DNA of 64,000 bases from assembly GCF_016920785.2 (NCBI RefSeq), contig NW_024609835.1, forward strand, positions 87,082,243 through 87,146,242. The letters run 5' to 3'. Below are positions 45,250 through 55,871 of the stretch, piece by piece (the stretch's first letter is position 1; each line of letters opens with the position of its first letter). The notes beneath the pieces are model-generated. The model was given only the letters and a program-made list of their open reading frames with translations, was not told the DNA's origin and made no database searches. This DNA comes from Ixodes scapularis (taxonomy: Eukaryota; Arthropoda; Arachnida; Ixodida; Ixodidae). Made by a program: the position numbers and the translations under genes.

Positions 45250-45371
45250 CTTGAACTCTGCCTCGAGCCTCTCGAGCTGCTTGACGCTGTATGCCTGCCG
45301 CGGCTTGCGCTCCACGCCGGGCTTGCGGGGTCTCCGACCAGAGGGCTTCGGGGCTGCAATGCCACACATCT
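45250..45371 (-). CDS. Homeobox gene exon 3: homeodomain start
   Basis: The favoured acceptor is CCGCTACAG after a strong pyrimidine tract. The donor is AAG|GTGAGC. After two bases that finish a codon begun in exon 2, it encodes 40 residues. GRRPRKPGVERKPRQAYS is followed by KQLERLEAEFK, which is homeodomain positions 1-21 with invariant Leu16 and Phe20. A second in-phase acceptor (ATTGCAG, 18 nt further in) would drop six residues (EMCGIA region). The basic stretch before the homeodomain may act as a nuclear localisation signal. Confidence 0.95.
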
Positions 45372-45379
45372 CTGTAGCG

Positions 45380-46590
45380 GCCGGCGGAGGAGAGGGAAGA
45401 GAGGACAGTCAACATCTGGCGCACTTGTCCCCAGGGCCGGTTCCCCGGTGTATGCGGGTGTCTACTCGGTGGTTAAATTAGCTGCGAGAGGGATTTTGAG
45501 GTGACGTGACCGGCTGCATGGCGTGGGGCCATGGAACTAAAGGCACCTAGGGTTTCGGGCGAATGGCTGCCGTATATGTTCGTTTATTGTGCGAAGGAGG
45601 AGGGTGAAGAGGCTCGAAATAAAAGTAAAATTAATTGCGTTCGTGTACTTTAAGAGCGGCATGTAATATTATTTCTGGGGAAGGTCGGGCTACTCGAGCG
45701 AGAACTATAAAGAAAACGACCGGCAATGCTTACGCCTCTTCAGCGGAATCGGCTCAACCGCCAGGCACTTTCGCCCCGCGGAGTCGGTCACGCGGCTCGA
45801 AATCTATCTTCTGGCTAATTTACCCACCGGGAGAGATACCAAAATTCACCAGCAAACCGGTCCAGGTCTTGTTCGAGCACGACAGGCAGAAACCGAGGCG
45901 CTACCGCTTTTACTTTGAGACCTGCGTGCACAGCTTCGAGGTCATCCTAATAATCGCCTACATGGTGCCGCCGTCTTTGTCCAAACTGGACTATGGAACG
46001 CGTACTGAGCATGCGCCGTAGCTCTTTTCCGCGGAGCATCAGACGCCGAGCGTGTGCGTCCACAGATCTGTGATTAGGCACTTTCCGCTTGACAAACGCT
46101 GCAGAGGTGTCTACAGGCACGGGCACTTTAAAAAATGCGAGACGAGGCGAGCCTCTTATTATCACTTATCAAGCAAGGTGGCTGCGGCAAATTAACCAAT
46201 AATGACGCCGAGGAACGAATGCCAAAGCAAGAACGTAATAAGCCACGCCGTCTGAAGTTGTCCGCGACGACCCCGTCGTCTGCAGTTAAAAAAGAGAAAA
46301 GCAAATTCGACGCGAAGCAAACAGAGAGCAGGGACAGACATGTAACCCATGCTTGTCGAACACATCAACTTACTAAATAGCCATGAGCTATCATGGCTGT
46401 TTATACTCGAACGCAACGTCGGCGTGCGTCCACGCGCTCTTGTACTTGGCTGCGCCGATCGACGTTCAGGTTCCAAATTTACGGCATATTCGGCTGGTCG
46501 TTTTCCAGCGCTCAAATCCTCTGAATCAGATCTGCGAAATCCGGGAGCACCTCCAAATCCAAGCTATTATTACCTTTAAATGCTTAGACC
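45380..46590. other. Intron 2 sequence without identified element
   Basis: A 128-codon plus-strand frame (45635-46021) and a 107-codon minus-strand frame (46515-46192) have no recognisable domains. No repeat boundaries were found. Confidence 0.35.
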
Positions 46591-46819
46591 AGACATATAT
46601 GCTCAGACCAAAAAACGAAGTCTGAGTTGTGACACTAAGCAATGAAAGCGTGACGTTTTTGCATTGCTTAATGTCACAACTCAGACTGCGTTTTTTGGTC
46701 CAAAGACTCTAAACATATGCTTCGGCATCGTCATTCACTGAGCTGCCTCCGCACGCTACGGTGATTGGCTCTCCGAGTGTTGTGCGGGAAAGTAGATGCA
46801 CGGGCATTTTTTTAGAGTG
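46591..46819. mobile_element. MITE family 1, copy E (intron 2), partial
   Basis: It shares the GAGTTGTGACA.TAAGCAATG arms and the TTTAGAGTG right terminus with copy C. The left outer arm is missing. Confidence 0.65.
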
Positions 46820-47997
46820 AACAGCGTATGCAAAACTTGCGCGTACGCAAAAAAAAGAAAATAACAAAAATTAGTGCGCCGTCATTGTTGCGCATGAGCC
46901 GAGCCCAAACTGCGTTTTGGATTGGCTGATAGAGATGACATATTACGCTATTCTAAAACTCGCTACTCTTAAGCTGTCTGGAGCAGTTTCTTACGCGGGA
47001 AGTAGCAACCACTGTGTTAAAATAAATTAAGTGGGTTGAACTGGTTATCTAAAGAAAATCAGGCAATCACTCGTAAGACTACCGGAGCGAGTACGGTATA
47101 CAATTTCTTAGACTTCATAAGTAAACCGACCAACCGAATGTTTACCTCGCAAAAAAGATTGAGAACCGTACACATGTAGGTGTGATATTATGAACAAACA
47201 AATCGCCTAACGTTGACTTACCATTATTTCTAGCATAAAATAAAACGCAAGTTAACCGTTCCTTGCCTATCTCCTCCACGAGTTCCCTCGCATAATCTAC
47301 AGAAACCGTTTTCGATCTATTATGAGTACAAAGGACGATGCTCGCAGGAAACACTGTCTCCTTAAGCTGACTGTTCTTGACACCTTCCGATCCAAAATGC
47401 GCGATATAAATATACGTGCTTATTATTGTGAACGTCCCGCCACTATTAGTAAGCAAGCCTCAGTTGCCATAATGAGTTGACCTTTGAACCCTTATATTTT
47501 TTTAGTCTTCTCATAATCAATGTGGCTCAGTGCTAACGCTGATTCCTCTGCCTCATCCTTACACGCATTCGGAACGCCGACGGTGAAAATAGCCATATCG
47601 TGCTACAAAGCTAACAGCAGGGGTTGTGCAGATTATGATGTAACGCACTTAGGTAGTAGACTTAAGTATCGGACTACACCTTAAAAAGTAAGGCAAGAGA
47701 GCGCGGTGAAACGTAAAGAAAAGCACGAATACAACGCATCTGCCAAGGCGCAGAGGGGAGAGCGGAGTAACAAGTTGAAGTAACCTAATGGCGGCCGCGT
47801 CACGTGATTCCAGGATGGCAGCGCCCATGCGACGGAGGATGAAAACCTCTAAATGATCGCGGGGCGTGGTGAGCGCCGAGGATCTTAACACTGCTCCAAA
47901 GTCAACGAGATTTCGGCATTGGCCGTCAAGAATATCGCAACACGAAGCAAGAAGCATGCAAGCAGCGTCAACATAATAAACCATGCCCTTCGTTTCT
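46820..47997. other. Intron 2 sequence, no feature
   Basis: A 104-codon minus-strand frame at 47456-47142 has no recognisable domain. No repeats were recognised. Confidence 0.35.
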
Positions 47998-49370
47998 TAA
48001 AGGACCCATGAAACGAATTTTGGGCTGGAGTAAATCAATTTATATTGGGATTTTACTAATAGCACATCGTTCAGTGGGCCAAAAGAACAAAGGTAGAAAG
48101 TCAGAAGCCTGACTTTCGCTACAAACATTTGCAAAACATAGCGGACTATTTCGTACCTCCTTCCCTTCGTAAACTCTCCGCCTTTTCACTGTGATACATC
48201 CGCGGACCCCGCAGCGCGTCACCAGGCTACTAGCCACCATAACCGGGCCCCCGCAGCGCGTCACCAGGGCCCAAGCGCACGTCACTCGACACCGGACCTC
48301 ACTTAATCCCTTTACCCCTAAGCTGACATTGCGGTGGAAGCTACGCGCTTGCCGGACCAATCAGCCGCCTCCCTTTCATCACCTGACCTCATTCTCTGCG
48401 GGTCGGTATGCGCGAGAGGGCGTGATCACGTGGAAAATGTGTGGCTGGCCCAACGAGCACGTAGCTTCCACAGCACTGTCAGCTTCGGGGTGAACGGGGT
48501 GGGGAAAGCAACTATAGTCGGATGCAACCTAAGAACAATCTTTTGGCTCCACACACAAGCGCATTGCGCCCATCTGAAGTGCCTCCGCCGTCGAGAAAGT
48601 AGTTCGCTAGCAACGTTGCGTTTTCTTCCTCCAGGAAACTTGTCTTAAACTACTACAATATTTATTTGATTCATTCAGGACATTTAAATAAGTTAGAATA
48701 CGTTTTTGTCAACGAAATAGCTGTTTAGTAAAGAAAGAAAGAAAGTCATGTCCAATGTACCGTCTTCACTATTCATTTTCTGTCCAAGATACTGTCTAAC
48801 ATACCGTCTAACATACCTCTCAGCAGTGCTAAGCCTCGCGCCCGCTTCGAAATTTTCGTTGGCGATAGCGTCGCTGGATTCTCACGTTGTCGCGCAAAAA
48901 CTGCTGCAAACGCAAGCCGATACCATCAAGATTTCGTGGCGTAACCTCGGGCACGTAAAACACGGTGCAAAAAAGCAGAATAATTGTCACGAGAAACTAT
49001 AGCATCGCGTTGCTAAGGCCAGCAGCCATGTTGAGCTTTTTTTTTTTTTCAAAAGGATCGCGATTGGTCCACAGAATCGTGACGTCATGAAAATAATTGG
49101 CTGGCGTTTCTCGGCGTAGGATTACATTTTCCTCTGAGAGGCATTTCCGGTTTTTTCTTAGCTTGCAACCGACTATAGTCGGAATTTTGAGCGACGGGCT
49201 AATCTTCTAGGGGGACAATGGCTGTGTCCGGGCTACACAAGCGAGATTCCGAGCAAGAGGGGACTCCCTTCTTTCCGACTTTTTGAACTGTCTGGTACAA
49301 TGCGCGATTTATGAGTTGAGGAGGAAAGCTAAACATAAAAAAGTTGAAAAAGCGTTTCATGACTCCTTTA
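47998..49370. mobile_element. 1.37-kb element with TAAAGGA..CATGAAACG ends
   Basis: The left end (TAAAGGACCCATGAAACG) and right end (inverse of TAAAGGAGTCATGAAACG) form about 18-bp inverted repeats. The target duplication is ambiguous. There is no transposase. A family 3 MITE (48308-48499) lies inside. Confidence 0.55.
48308..48499. mobile_element. MITE family 3, copy a
   Basis: The inverted ends are close to CGTTCACCCCTAAGCTGACA and continue through GGTGGAAGCTACG(T/C)GCTTG. Three other copies lie at 50213, 50832 and 51236. Confidence 0.7.
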
Positions 49371-50212
49371 GGCTGTCAGTGATTATAGATCGATAGCGAG
49401 TCCATTCCAACGTAGCCTCGAGAATATTCCTCCAGGTTCATTGAAAGCCGATCCAAAAGCAAAAGAGCTATTGTAACACAAACTGGAGACGAGCGGACGA
49501 CAAGGGGACAAACACACACGTCTGTCAGAGGTTTCTTTTAAACGCGAATATTTTAAACGCAGCTCATTTAAGTTCATTTATTAAGCATGTATCGGGACAT
49601 CTAGTTTTGAACTATACCAAAGGTTAAATATAAACATTTTGGACCGACATCCCTCTGGTTAGGAATGATTCAAAACTTACATATGGAACATTAACCACGC
49701 TTTAGAGTTCCAAGTTTACCAAAGGTTCGTTTTATCTTGGCTAAATCCAGTTCCAGAAAGGCACACCGGAAATGAGCCGCGACGAGCATCCTTCGAAGAA
49801 GCCAGCCAGAAGTTGGCATGCGTTTGGCGTTAGAAGGGGCCTGGTCAATGCCAAGGCTACCGGTATTAGGGACCATTAGGTACCACGGCACCACTGAGAG
49901 GACAACGCTCTGACCAAACGACGTTTCCCGATGTCAAGAAGGCGCACCCTTGATTGACGACCGAAAAGCAAAACCGCCTGCGTCGGCGGACCTTCAGAGT
50001 GGCTTCTGTCGGTCACTAGGTAACCTCAAGGCTCAACGGCACTCAACAAAGCGCACTGTGTCCACTGCCGGTGCCGTTTGGGGAAGAGAGGGAAGTGGAC
50101 TGAGATGCCGCGTCCGGCTAATCTGTCAAGCACCTCCGGCGTTTCCTCTCAAGGGTTCCGCGGGAAGCTCCGCCAGACGGGTGCCCCTTCAGTATGCGGA
50201 CTATTATTACCT
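49371..50212. other. Intron 2 sequence, no feature
   Basis: There are short frames only and nothing I recognise. Confidence 0.35.
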
Positions 50213-50400
50213 CGTTCACCCCTTAGCTGACAGTATGGGGGGAGCTACGTGCTCGCCGGACCAATCAAACACCTTTTCGTTCCTTAACTAGGCTCCCTGA
50301 GCATGGGTATGAGGAAGAGCGTGATCCCGCGGCAAAGGATATGTGGCCCGTCCAACAAGCACGTTGCTTCTACAGCACTGTCGGCTGAGGGGTGAACGGA
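50213..50400. mobile_element. MITE family 3, copy b
   Basis: CGTTCACCCCTTAGCTGACAG is matched by the inverse GGCTGAGGGGTGAACG. The inner arm GGAGCTACGTGCTCG pairs with CAAGCACGTTGCTTC. A GT microsatellite follows at about 50429-50449. Confidence 0.72.
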
Positions 50401-50831
50401 ACAGCGACGAAACAATACTTATATCCTGGTGTGTGTGTGTGTGTGTGTGCGTTCGTTTGTGGTTTGGGGTGGGGGGATCTTCTGAATAATTCGTGAATGA
50501 TCCCAAATCTCTCCCATGACGCATGCCCGGCCTCTAATTTGGCAATCACTATCACCTGGCAGCTCTTTGTTGTTGTTGGTGGTTTTCTCATTTTTTTTCA
50601 TAAAATCATTTTTATGTGTTTCGTTTCTAAAGTTCTACAAGAGTCCTTCAATAGACCGGTCCTACGCCGAGCTTCGTGAGGAACGAGTGCGAGCACGTCC
50701 CTTCAGACTGTAACTCTCCTGCAGTAGTGTTTGTGCAAACTGAGCATTATGCACAGCTAAGCTTGAAACGTCTGTTTAAAGTTGATAATGCATCACACAA
50801 CTTGTGAGATACAGCATAAGGCAAGCGCTAT

Positions 50832-51030
50832 CCATTCAACGCTAAGCCGACAGAGCGGTGGAAGCTACACCTTTATTGTGGCACAAGTTAGATGTCGATT
50901 CAGCACCTCGCGATGGGGTCCTCTGAGCATACTCACGCGTAGAGAGTGGGATCAGGCTAGAAAAGAAAACCTATCGATTGGTTCGTCGCCCCCGCAGCTT
51001 CCACCGCTCCATCAATTTAACGGTGAACGG
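50832..51030. mobile_element. MITE family 3, copy c
   Basis: The ends CCATTCAACGCTAAGCCGACAG and CAATTTAACGGTGAACGG, and the arms GCGGTGGAAGCT / AGCTTCCACCGC, match the family with moderate divergence. Confidence 0.6.
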
Positions 51031-51235
51031 AGCATGATCACTCTTAAAAATAGACATATTGTACACCCACGCATACTCTCAAGTACTGAAGATTAATCTT
51101 TTGTAGGTTCCCAATGCGCAGTATAATAGAACGTAACCGTCAAGGTAACATAAAATAACAAATACCGCCGCATACTTTACACACCTACGAACCCTACTAC
51201 GGTGCATTAAATTGCACGAAATTGACGTCATAGTT

Positions 51236-51374
51236 CCCCATTCACGCTTAAGATGACAGTGAAATGTGTGGGCTCCGGGGAAAAGAAGAACAAAGACATG
51301 CTTTTCATCTCCAGGGTTTGGTATAAAAGATAGGCGATTAATTGGTCTAACAAGCACGTAGCTTTCACTTGAGG
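51236..51374. mobile_element. MITE family 3, copy d, 3'-truncated
   Basis: CCCATTCACGCTTAAGATGACAG and CAAGCACGTAGCTTTCACTTG match the two arms. The right terminus is lost. Confidence 0.5.
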
Positions 51375-51437
51375 AGATAAAAAGCCTGTCTTCATTCTCC
51401 TTTTTTCTCTGAGTTCAAACATTTCACTGTCGTCTTA

Positions 51438-51690
51438 AGGCTGGTTCACACATTTGCAACTGTAGCGTTCGTATGCAACCGAAACGACAGAAGCGAGTAA
51501 AACACCGGAGCAACCGTGTGACTCGTGGATTGCTTCGTGTATAGCTACCCCTTCCATCGTTTGCCGCGCTGCGTACGGCGAATCCTTGCAAGTGTTCGCC
51601 GTACGCAAAGTCGCCAGAACATGTCCCGGCGACTGTCGTGGCGGTTGTATCGGTTGCATGCGAACGCAACGGATTAAGCGTGAATGGAGG
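51438..51690. mobile_element. Diverged relative of the AGGCCCGTTCACAC family
   Basis: The left end is TTA then AGGCTGGTTCACACATTTGC. The right side contains the inverse of GTTCGCATGCAACCG. An inner 15-bp hairpin (CGTACGGCGAA and inverse) lies at 51571-51606. The right terminus and target duplication are unclear. Confidence 0.5.
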
Positions 51691-52108
51691 ACCATGACGT
51701 CAATTTGGTTACTCGCGCGCACCGACGGCTGCTGGCTTGTGGGAAAATCGTGCGCCAGTTATTACGAATACTGAGATATTTGGTTCCGTATCCCTTTAAC
51801 TTCGCAGGCCGTTGCAGTCACATTCGGTCGGACTCGTGAACCTGCCTTCGCCTTCGTTTACTGGTCCCCCCCCCCCCCCCCCTTGCGCGTAAGCATGTGC
51901 ATCGTGCACGTGAACGTAACACTGACAAGCTCGTAAATGCACGGGCTTGACAGCACAAGTAGAGACCTGGCGGTGCCGAGATGCGCTGCTTGAAATCATC
52001 TATATTAAAAAAAATGTCGTTTTTATAAGCTCAACATGTTGGAAGCTTGCGCACGTGTCTGCGTTGGGGTCTTTCGCCAGACTAGAAAGCGGTTTGTTCC
52101 CAGCTCTC

Positions 52109-52371
52109 TACTCTGTTTCACCTTACTGTGGCGCGCAGCGGGCCATGTGTCAGGTGAAACGGAGTGTCCCAGTCGATCCAGCGCTGTGAAGAACGTGACG
52201 TGACTAAAACCACCGCACGCCGCCTCGCTCCTCCCGAAAGTCACGTGACACTAAAACGTTATTGAGTTGACTCTTATATCTCGTTGCATCGTAACGAGAC
52301 AGAAAGAGAGAGATAGAGAGAATAAATTAAGGTTGTGGAGAAATTGGTAGCCTTCGTAAGGTGAAACGGAG
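52109..52371. repeat. TCTGTTTCACCTTAC inverted repeats
   Basis: CTCTGTTTCACCTTAC is matched in inverted orientation by GTAAGGTGAAACGGAG at the right, and partly again at 52150-52165. The terminus resembles that of the MITE at 27751-27920, so this may be a related but partial element. Confidence 0.45.
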
Positions 52372-52967
52372 AATAACTGTGTACGGAAGAAAGTATGCAT
52401 TACACATTCACATGAAATTCCTATGAGCGCTTTTCACGCGGTGTGGTTCTAATTTCCGCAAAATCGCGCGCGTGATGCTCACGTAGACATCATTGTCATC
52501 CCAAAAGCCGCACTGATTGTACGTCGTACAAAAGACACTGTGTTGGTTACAGACACGATGACTGAAGTTTGTATGGACAGGGCCTTCAGACGAGGAAGAA
52601 GCACGCCTCAGGCAATATTTGCGGACTGTCTTTTGTATCATGTATAAGCAGTGTGACCGTGGATTAAAGGTACACCCCATGAAAGAGACTAATTTCCGCG
52701 TGGCCTGCCGCCAGTGGCAAAATCGAATGTCATGTACATGGAACTGCATTAGGCGATCAGCCGGTCAGTGCTTGTCACTCCCGGTGCAGCGCGCTGCATG
52801 CGCGACGCTCGTATACACTGAGGGTCGCAAGCTCATTCGCCGACCACTTCTAGTCATTCGATAAAACTGATATTAAACTTGACCGCGGGGCAGGGGTTAT
52901 TCCAAACGCCAAAACTGAGCTCTTATCAAATCTCCTCGGAAGGATCGATAAAGTTCAAAGCACCCAC

Positions 52968-53290
52968 CGGCCAGCGTGAAGAAGAGCGGCCTGCCGAGCC
53001 ATCCGCCGAGACCCGGCGGCGCCCCGCAGGTCCCCGCGTACTGTTGGCCCACCTGGACGTGGTGCTGCGGCTGGTGGTGGTGGACCACGTGACCGGGCCC
53101 GTCGTAGGCCCCGGCCAGCACGTGACTGAGGCCCGGATGCAGCGCCGCTTGGTGGTGGAGGCCCACAGGCGTGGGCCTCACGCAGTTCAGACCCCCCGCG
53201 AGAAGGGCCTGGGGCCTCGTCGGCGCCGACGGGGGTGGCCGCAGATCCAGGGGACCCGCCGACGGACCTCCGCTCCTTTGTTGCTGAATG
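52968..53290 (-). CDS. Homeobox gene exon 2: Pro/His-rich region
   Basis: The donor is CTGGCCG|GTGGGT (phase 1), matching exon 3. The preferred acceptor is GTCCGGGAG|C after a pyrimidine-rich stretch, which completes the split codon left by exon 1. An in-phase alternative acceptor (GATTGCTCAG) lies upstream and would add about 19 residues. The encoded text begins IQQQRSGGPSAG and contains GLHHQAALHPGLSHVL, a His/Gln cluster and GWLGRPLFFTLA just before exon 3. This is the composition expected N-terminal to a homeodomain. The other long frame here (53434-52955) is Arg/Pro/Gly-rich with no such pattern and is a shadow. Confidence 0.75.
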
Positions 53291-53299
53291 CTCCCGGAC

Positions 53300-54715
53300 A
53301 ATGAGCGTGGAAAAGGTAGGAGACGCGGCAGCTCTAAGCACCTGAGCAATCAGGGTCTCCAGACGCCGCGACGCCGGACTTGGGGCGAGGAACAGGCCGC
53401 ACGCGCGGGTAGATGAATCAAAATTAGCCGACACGACACCGCGGCACCCTACCTTGAGACGAAAGCCGAGTGAATTGTTGACGGGTTCGAACTAAAGCGC
53501 GGCTTCGACGTGTTCGGAACGTTTGATTGTCGTTTGAACGGAAGCAACGCGCACGCTCTTCTACAGTAATGAAGTATATGAATACATTTTATTCATTCAT
53601 ACACTCAGAAAACACCATTGAGAGCGCAAAATAATGTTGTTGATTGCGGGCTTTATGGCGCAAAGCTACTATGGCCATACTGCGCCAAAGCGCAGAATAA
53701 AGTATGTACTCCGATACAGCATTGTGGGAGCAGACACGGGCGGGAGGGCTCTCTTTTAGAAGACGACTTCTTTACGTGAGCCTTGGCAGAAACAATTCGT
53801 TTTGAGAGCTACGCTGTTACGACTTTGGCTTGGCTGCAAACAACTTCTGAGTTTGAGTACAAACAGTAAGGTTAACAGTTGAAATACAACCGCGAAAGAA
53901 ATACATATTTTCGTCTATCTTTATTCTGGCCGTGTATTACATCCCGGAGAACTTGGCATTTCAAACTTTATTTCTCGCCAACTGATGTTGCACACTGCGG
54001 GACACTGTTAACGCGAACATGCATTCAGCAATTTTTCTTTTTATTTTTCTTGTGCAGTGCAGCATTGCTGGGCTTTTAATTTGACCCCTTTTATGTATGT
54101 CCCCCGTGCGAAAACAATGTGTAAAGAAAGAGAAAAAGCGAATGAGAGAGAGAATAAACTGTAACGCAACAGACGCTGGCTTGCTTTTGTTAGCTGCGTC
54201 AAACGTTTCCGGCATTGGGCCCCTCTACCCCCCCCCCCCCCCCCCTTTCCGGAAGGCTCCCAATCGTCCTCGCCTCTTCCTACATATACGCATAAAATAC
54301 ACCACCACTATACCACCAATCACTATCACTACTACCACCCCCTACCCCACATGGTACTGCAGAATTCCCTTCCACTATAACTATAGTTCAAAGTTCCTCT
54401 TTTTGAACCCCTGTTCAGATGCCTTCATAACTCCGACACACCTTCCTGTGTAATTTTTGAAAAGAGGAAGAGTGCACATGCTCAGGTTTAATCGGCGTTC
54501 AAGCAAGCACTCCTCTCGTATATAGGGTATTCAGTAGGAGGTCATATTTGAGGGCACCGTTTAAAACGCATGCTCAGAACGAGCTCACATTAACAGGCTG
54601 CTGAGACGGCAATCTTGATGGCGTGGAATGCACGTTCATAATGAACTGTGGAAGCTCGCCGTTAGCACGCGCTCAGTAATGGCGCACACAGCTATAACCG
54701 CCAGTGAATACTTTC
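53300..54715. other. Intron 1 sequence, no feature
   Basis: A C run lies at 54230-54245. There are no open frames with recognisable domains. Confidence 0.4.
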
Positions 54716-54932
54716 TATGCGTAGCGCAAGTTCGTCTGCTTCTTTTGCGGGGGTTGGGGTGACGTCAAAACGCCGAGCTCTGATTGGCTATGAAGGAAGG
54801 ATAGTGGGTAGACCTCAAGGCAGCCTTGCTTCGAGGTCCACCCACTATCCTTCAATCAGAGCCAATCAGAGATCGGCATTCTGATTCATCACAAACCCTG
54901 CAAAAGAAGCAGACGAACTTGCTCTCCGCATA
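54716..54932. mobile_element. MITE family 2, copy 2 (intron 1)
   Basis: This is a near-complete palindrome. TATGCGTAGCGCAAGTTCG is at the left and the inverse of GTATGCGGAGAGCAAGTTCG at the right. The centre has paired AGTGGGTAGACCTC / GAGGTCCACCCACT arms. It ends about 100 bp from the exon 1 donor. Confidence 0.78.
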
Positions 54933-55036
54933 CCTTTCATTGACGGCATTGCCATTGAAAGTTTTCTGCGAGTATAAGTGTTGTTTTTTTTTATGCTGAA
55001 AAAAAGAACAAAAAAAAAAAGGTATTGTTTACTCAC

Positions 55037-55230
55037 CTGTGCGTGTTCGAGATCCGTGCATCGTCCACCTCATGGTGCGAAGATAGGAGGCTGTCGATGG
55101 AGAACTTTGAGGTGCAGCGAACGGGCAACAACAGCTTGCTCGAATCGATGACTCCGGGAGACTCGGAACGACGACGTGACGGGGTCCTCGACGGCGAGTC
55201 CGGCCAGGGGACGCGCTCGGCCCTTTCCAT
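55037..55230 (-). CDS. Homeobox gene exon 1: start and eh1 motif
   Basis: The ATG at 55230 lies in a good context (GGCATGG) and starts MERAERVPWPDSPSR. After a Ser/Arg-rich stretch the text reads CTSKFSIDSLLSSHHEV. FSIDSLL (residues 43-49) is a clear eh1-type motif, which in many NKL homeodomain proteins binds Groucho corepressors. The exon ends with the consensus donor AG|GTGAGT (phase 2), which fits exon 2. An acceptor-like TTTGTGGCGCAG lies directly upstream of the ATG, so a non-coding or extra upstream exon is possible. Confidence 0.77.
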
Positions 55231-55300
55231 GCCACTGCGCCACAAACACCAAAAAGAATGAAGCAATGGTGAGGGTGCAGGCTAGCTGGTGTAAATTGAG

Positions 55301-55414
55301 CATAGTTGTAAACCCGAGACTGGGGATACGGACAAGGGACAAAACACAAAACGACACGTGTCGTTCTGTGTTTTGTCCCTTGTCCGTATCCCCAGTCTCG
55401 GGTTTACAACTATG
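55301..55414. repeat. 114-bp near-perfect palindrome upstream of exon 1
   Basis: The arms are 57 bp, starting CATAGTTGTAAACCCGAGAC, with a single mismatch (55349/55366). They meet at ACGACACGTGTCGT without a loop. It lies 71 bp upstream of the homeobox ATG on that gene's strand. The arm text resembles a tick repeat I recall only from memory. It may be a head-to-head insertion. Confidence 0.9.
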
Positions 55415-55710
55415 ACCAAAAAGAACGCTCATATTGACACCGCCCTCAAATCAAAGCATTTTAAGCTTACGCATCACCAGCAGAGGTTCGTCACACATGG
55501 GGTCTGACGCCAGCTGTGATCAAAACCAGACTGACCTCGGGTTGCGTAAGTTCAATCTCATCCGTCGAGTACACTGCTAGAAGAGTTTTAGCAGATCGTT
55601 CCGATACCTCCGTAACGATACCTCATAACGATACAGTGCATGCTAAAACGCGTCGGCGGAGTATCGGGCATCGTTATCGGAGTTATTCGGGACGATGCAC
55701 TTAAAACTTG

Positions 55711-55871
55711 CTATGCGGAGCTCAAGTTTGTCTGCTTCTTTTGCCGGGGTTGTATTCATATTCATATTCAGAACGACGAACACTATCCTTCCCATCGGAG
55801 CCAATCAGAGCTCGGTGTCCTTACGTCACTGTAACCCTCGCACTAGAAGAAGCAGACAAAATGACGCTTCG
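55711..55871. mobile_element. MITE family 2, copy 3, centre deleted
   Basis: The TATGCGGAGCTCAAGTTTGTCTGC end and the inverse right end are present. The middle is shortened and partly replaced by CATATTCATATTCA. Confidence 0.6.

Larger units (their letters stand above)
38028..55230 (-). other. NKL-class homeobox gene, five-exon span
   Basis: This is the coding span of one gene, from the ATG at 55230 to the stop at 38028. Exon lengths are 194, 323, 122, 95 and 259 nt, summing to 993 nt (330 residues plus stop) with every junction in phase. The introns are about 1.75, 7.6, 5.6 and 1.26 kb. Introns 2 and 3 carry at least fifteen short transposons. The protein has an N-terminal eh1-type repressor motif (43-49), a Pro/His-rich middle and a homeodomain at about 193-252. 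The homeodomain looks like the BarH/Barx-related NKL group, possibly the orthologue of Drosophila CG11085, but I cannot confirm orthology here. UTR exons and the promoter were not identified. Confidence 0.88.

Noticed and set aside
45224..45424. 66-codon minus-strand frame across exon 3
   Set aside because: It reads the homeobox exon in the wrong frame; the homeodomain lies in a different frame bounded by good splice sites.
52955..53434. 159-codon minus-strand frame rich in Arg, Pro and Gly
   Set aside because: It overlaps homeobox exon 2 in another frame, lacks splice-phase agreement with exon 3, and has shadow-frame composition.
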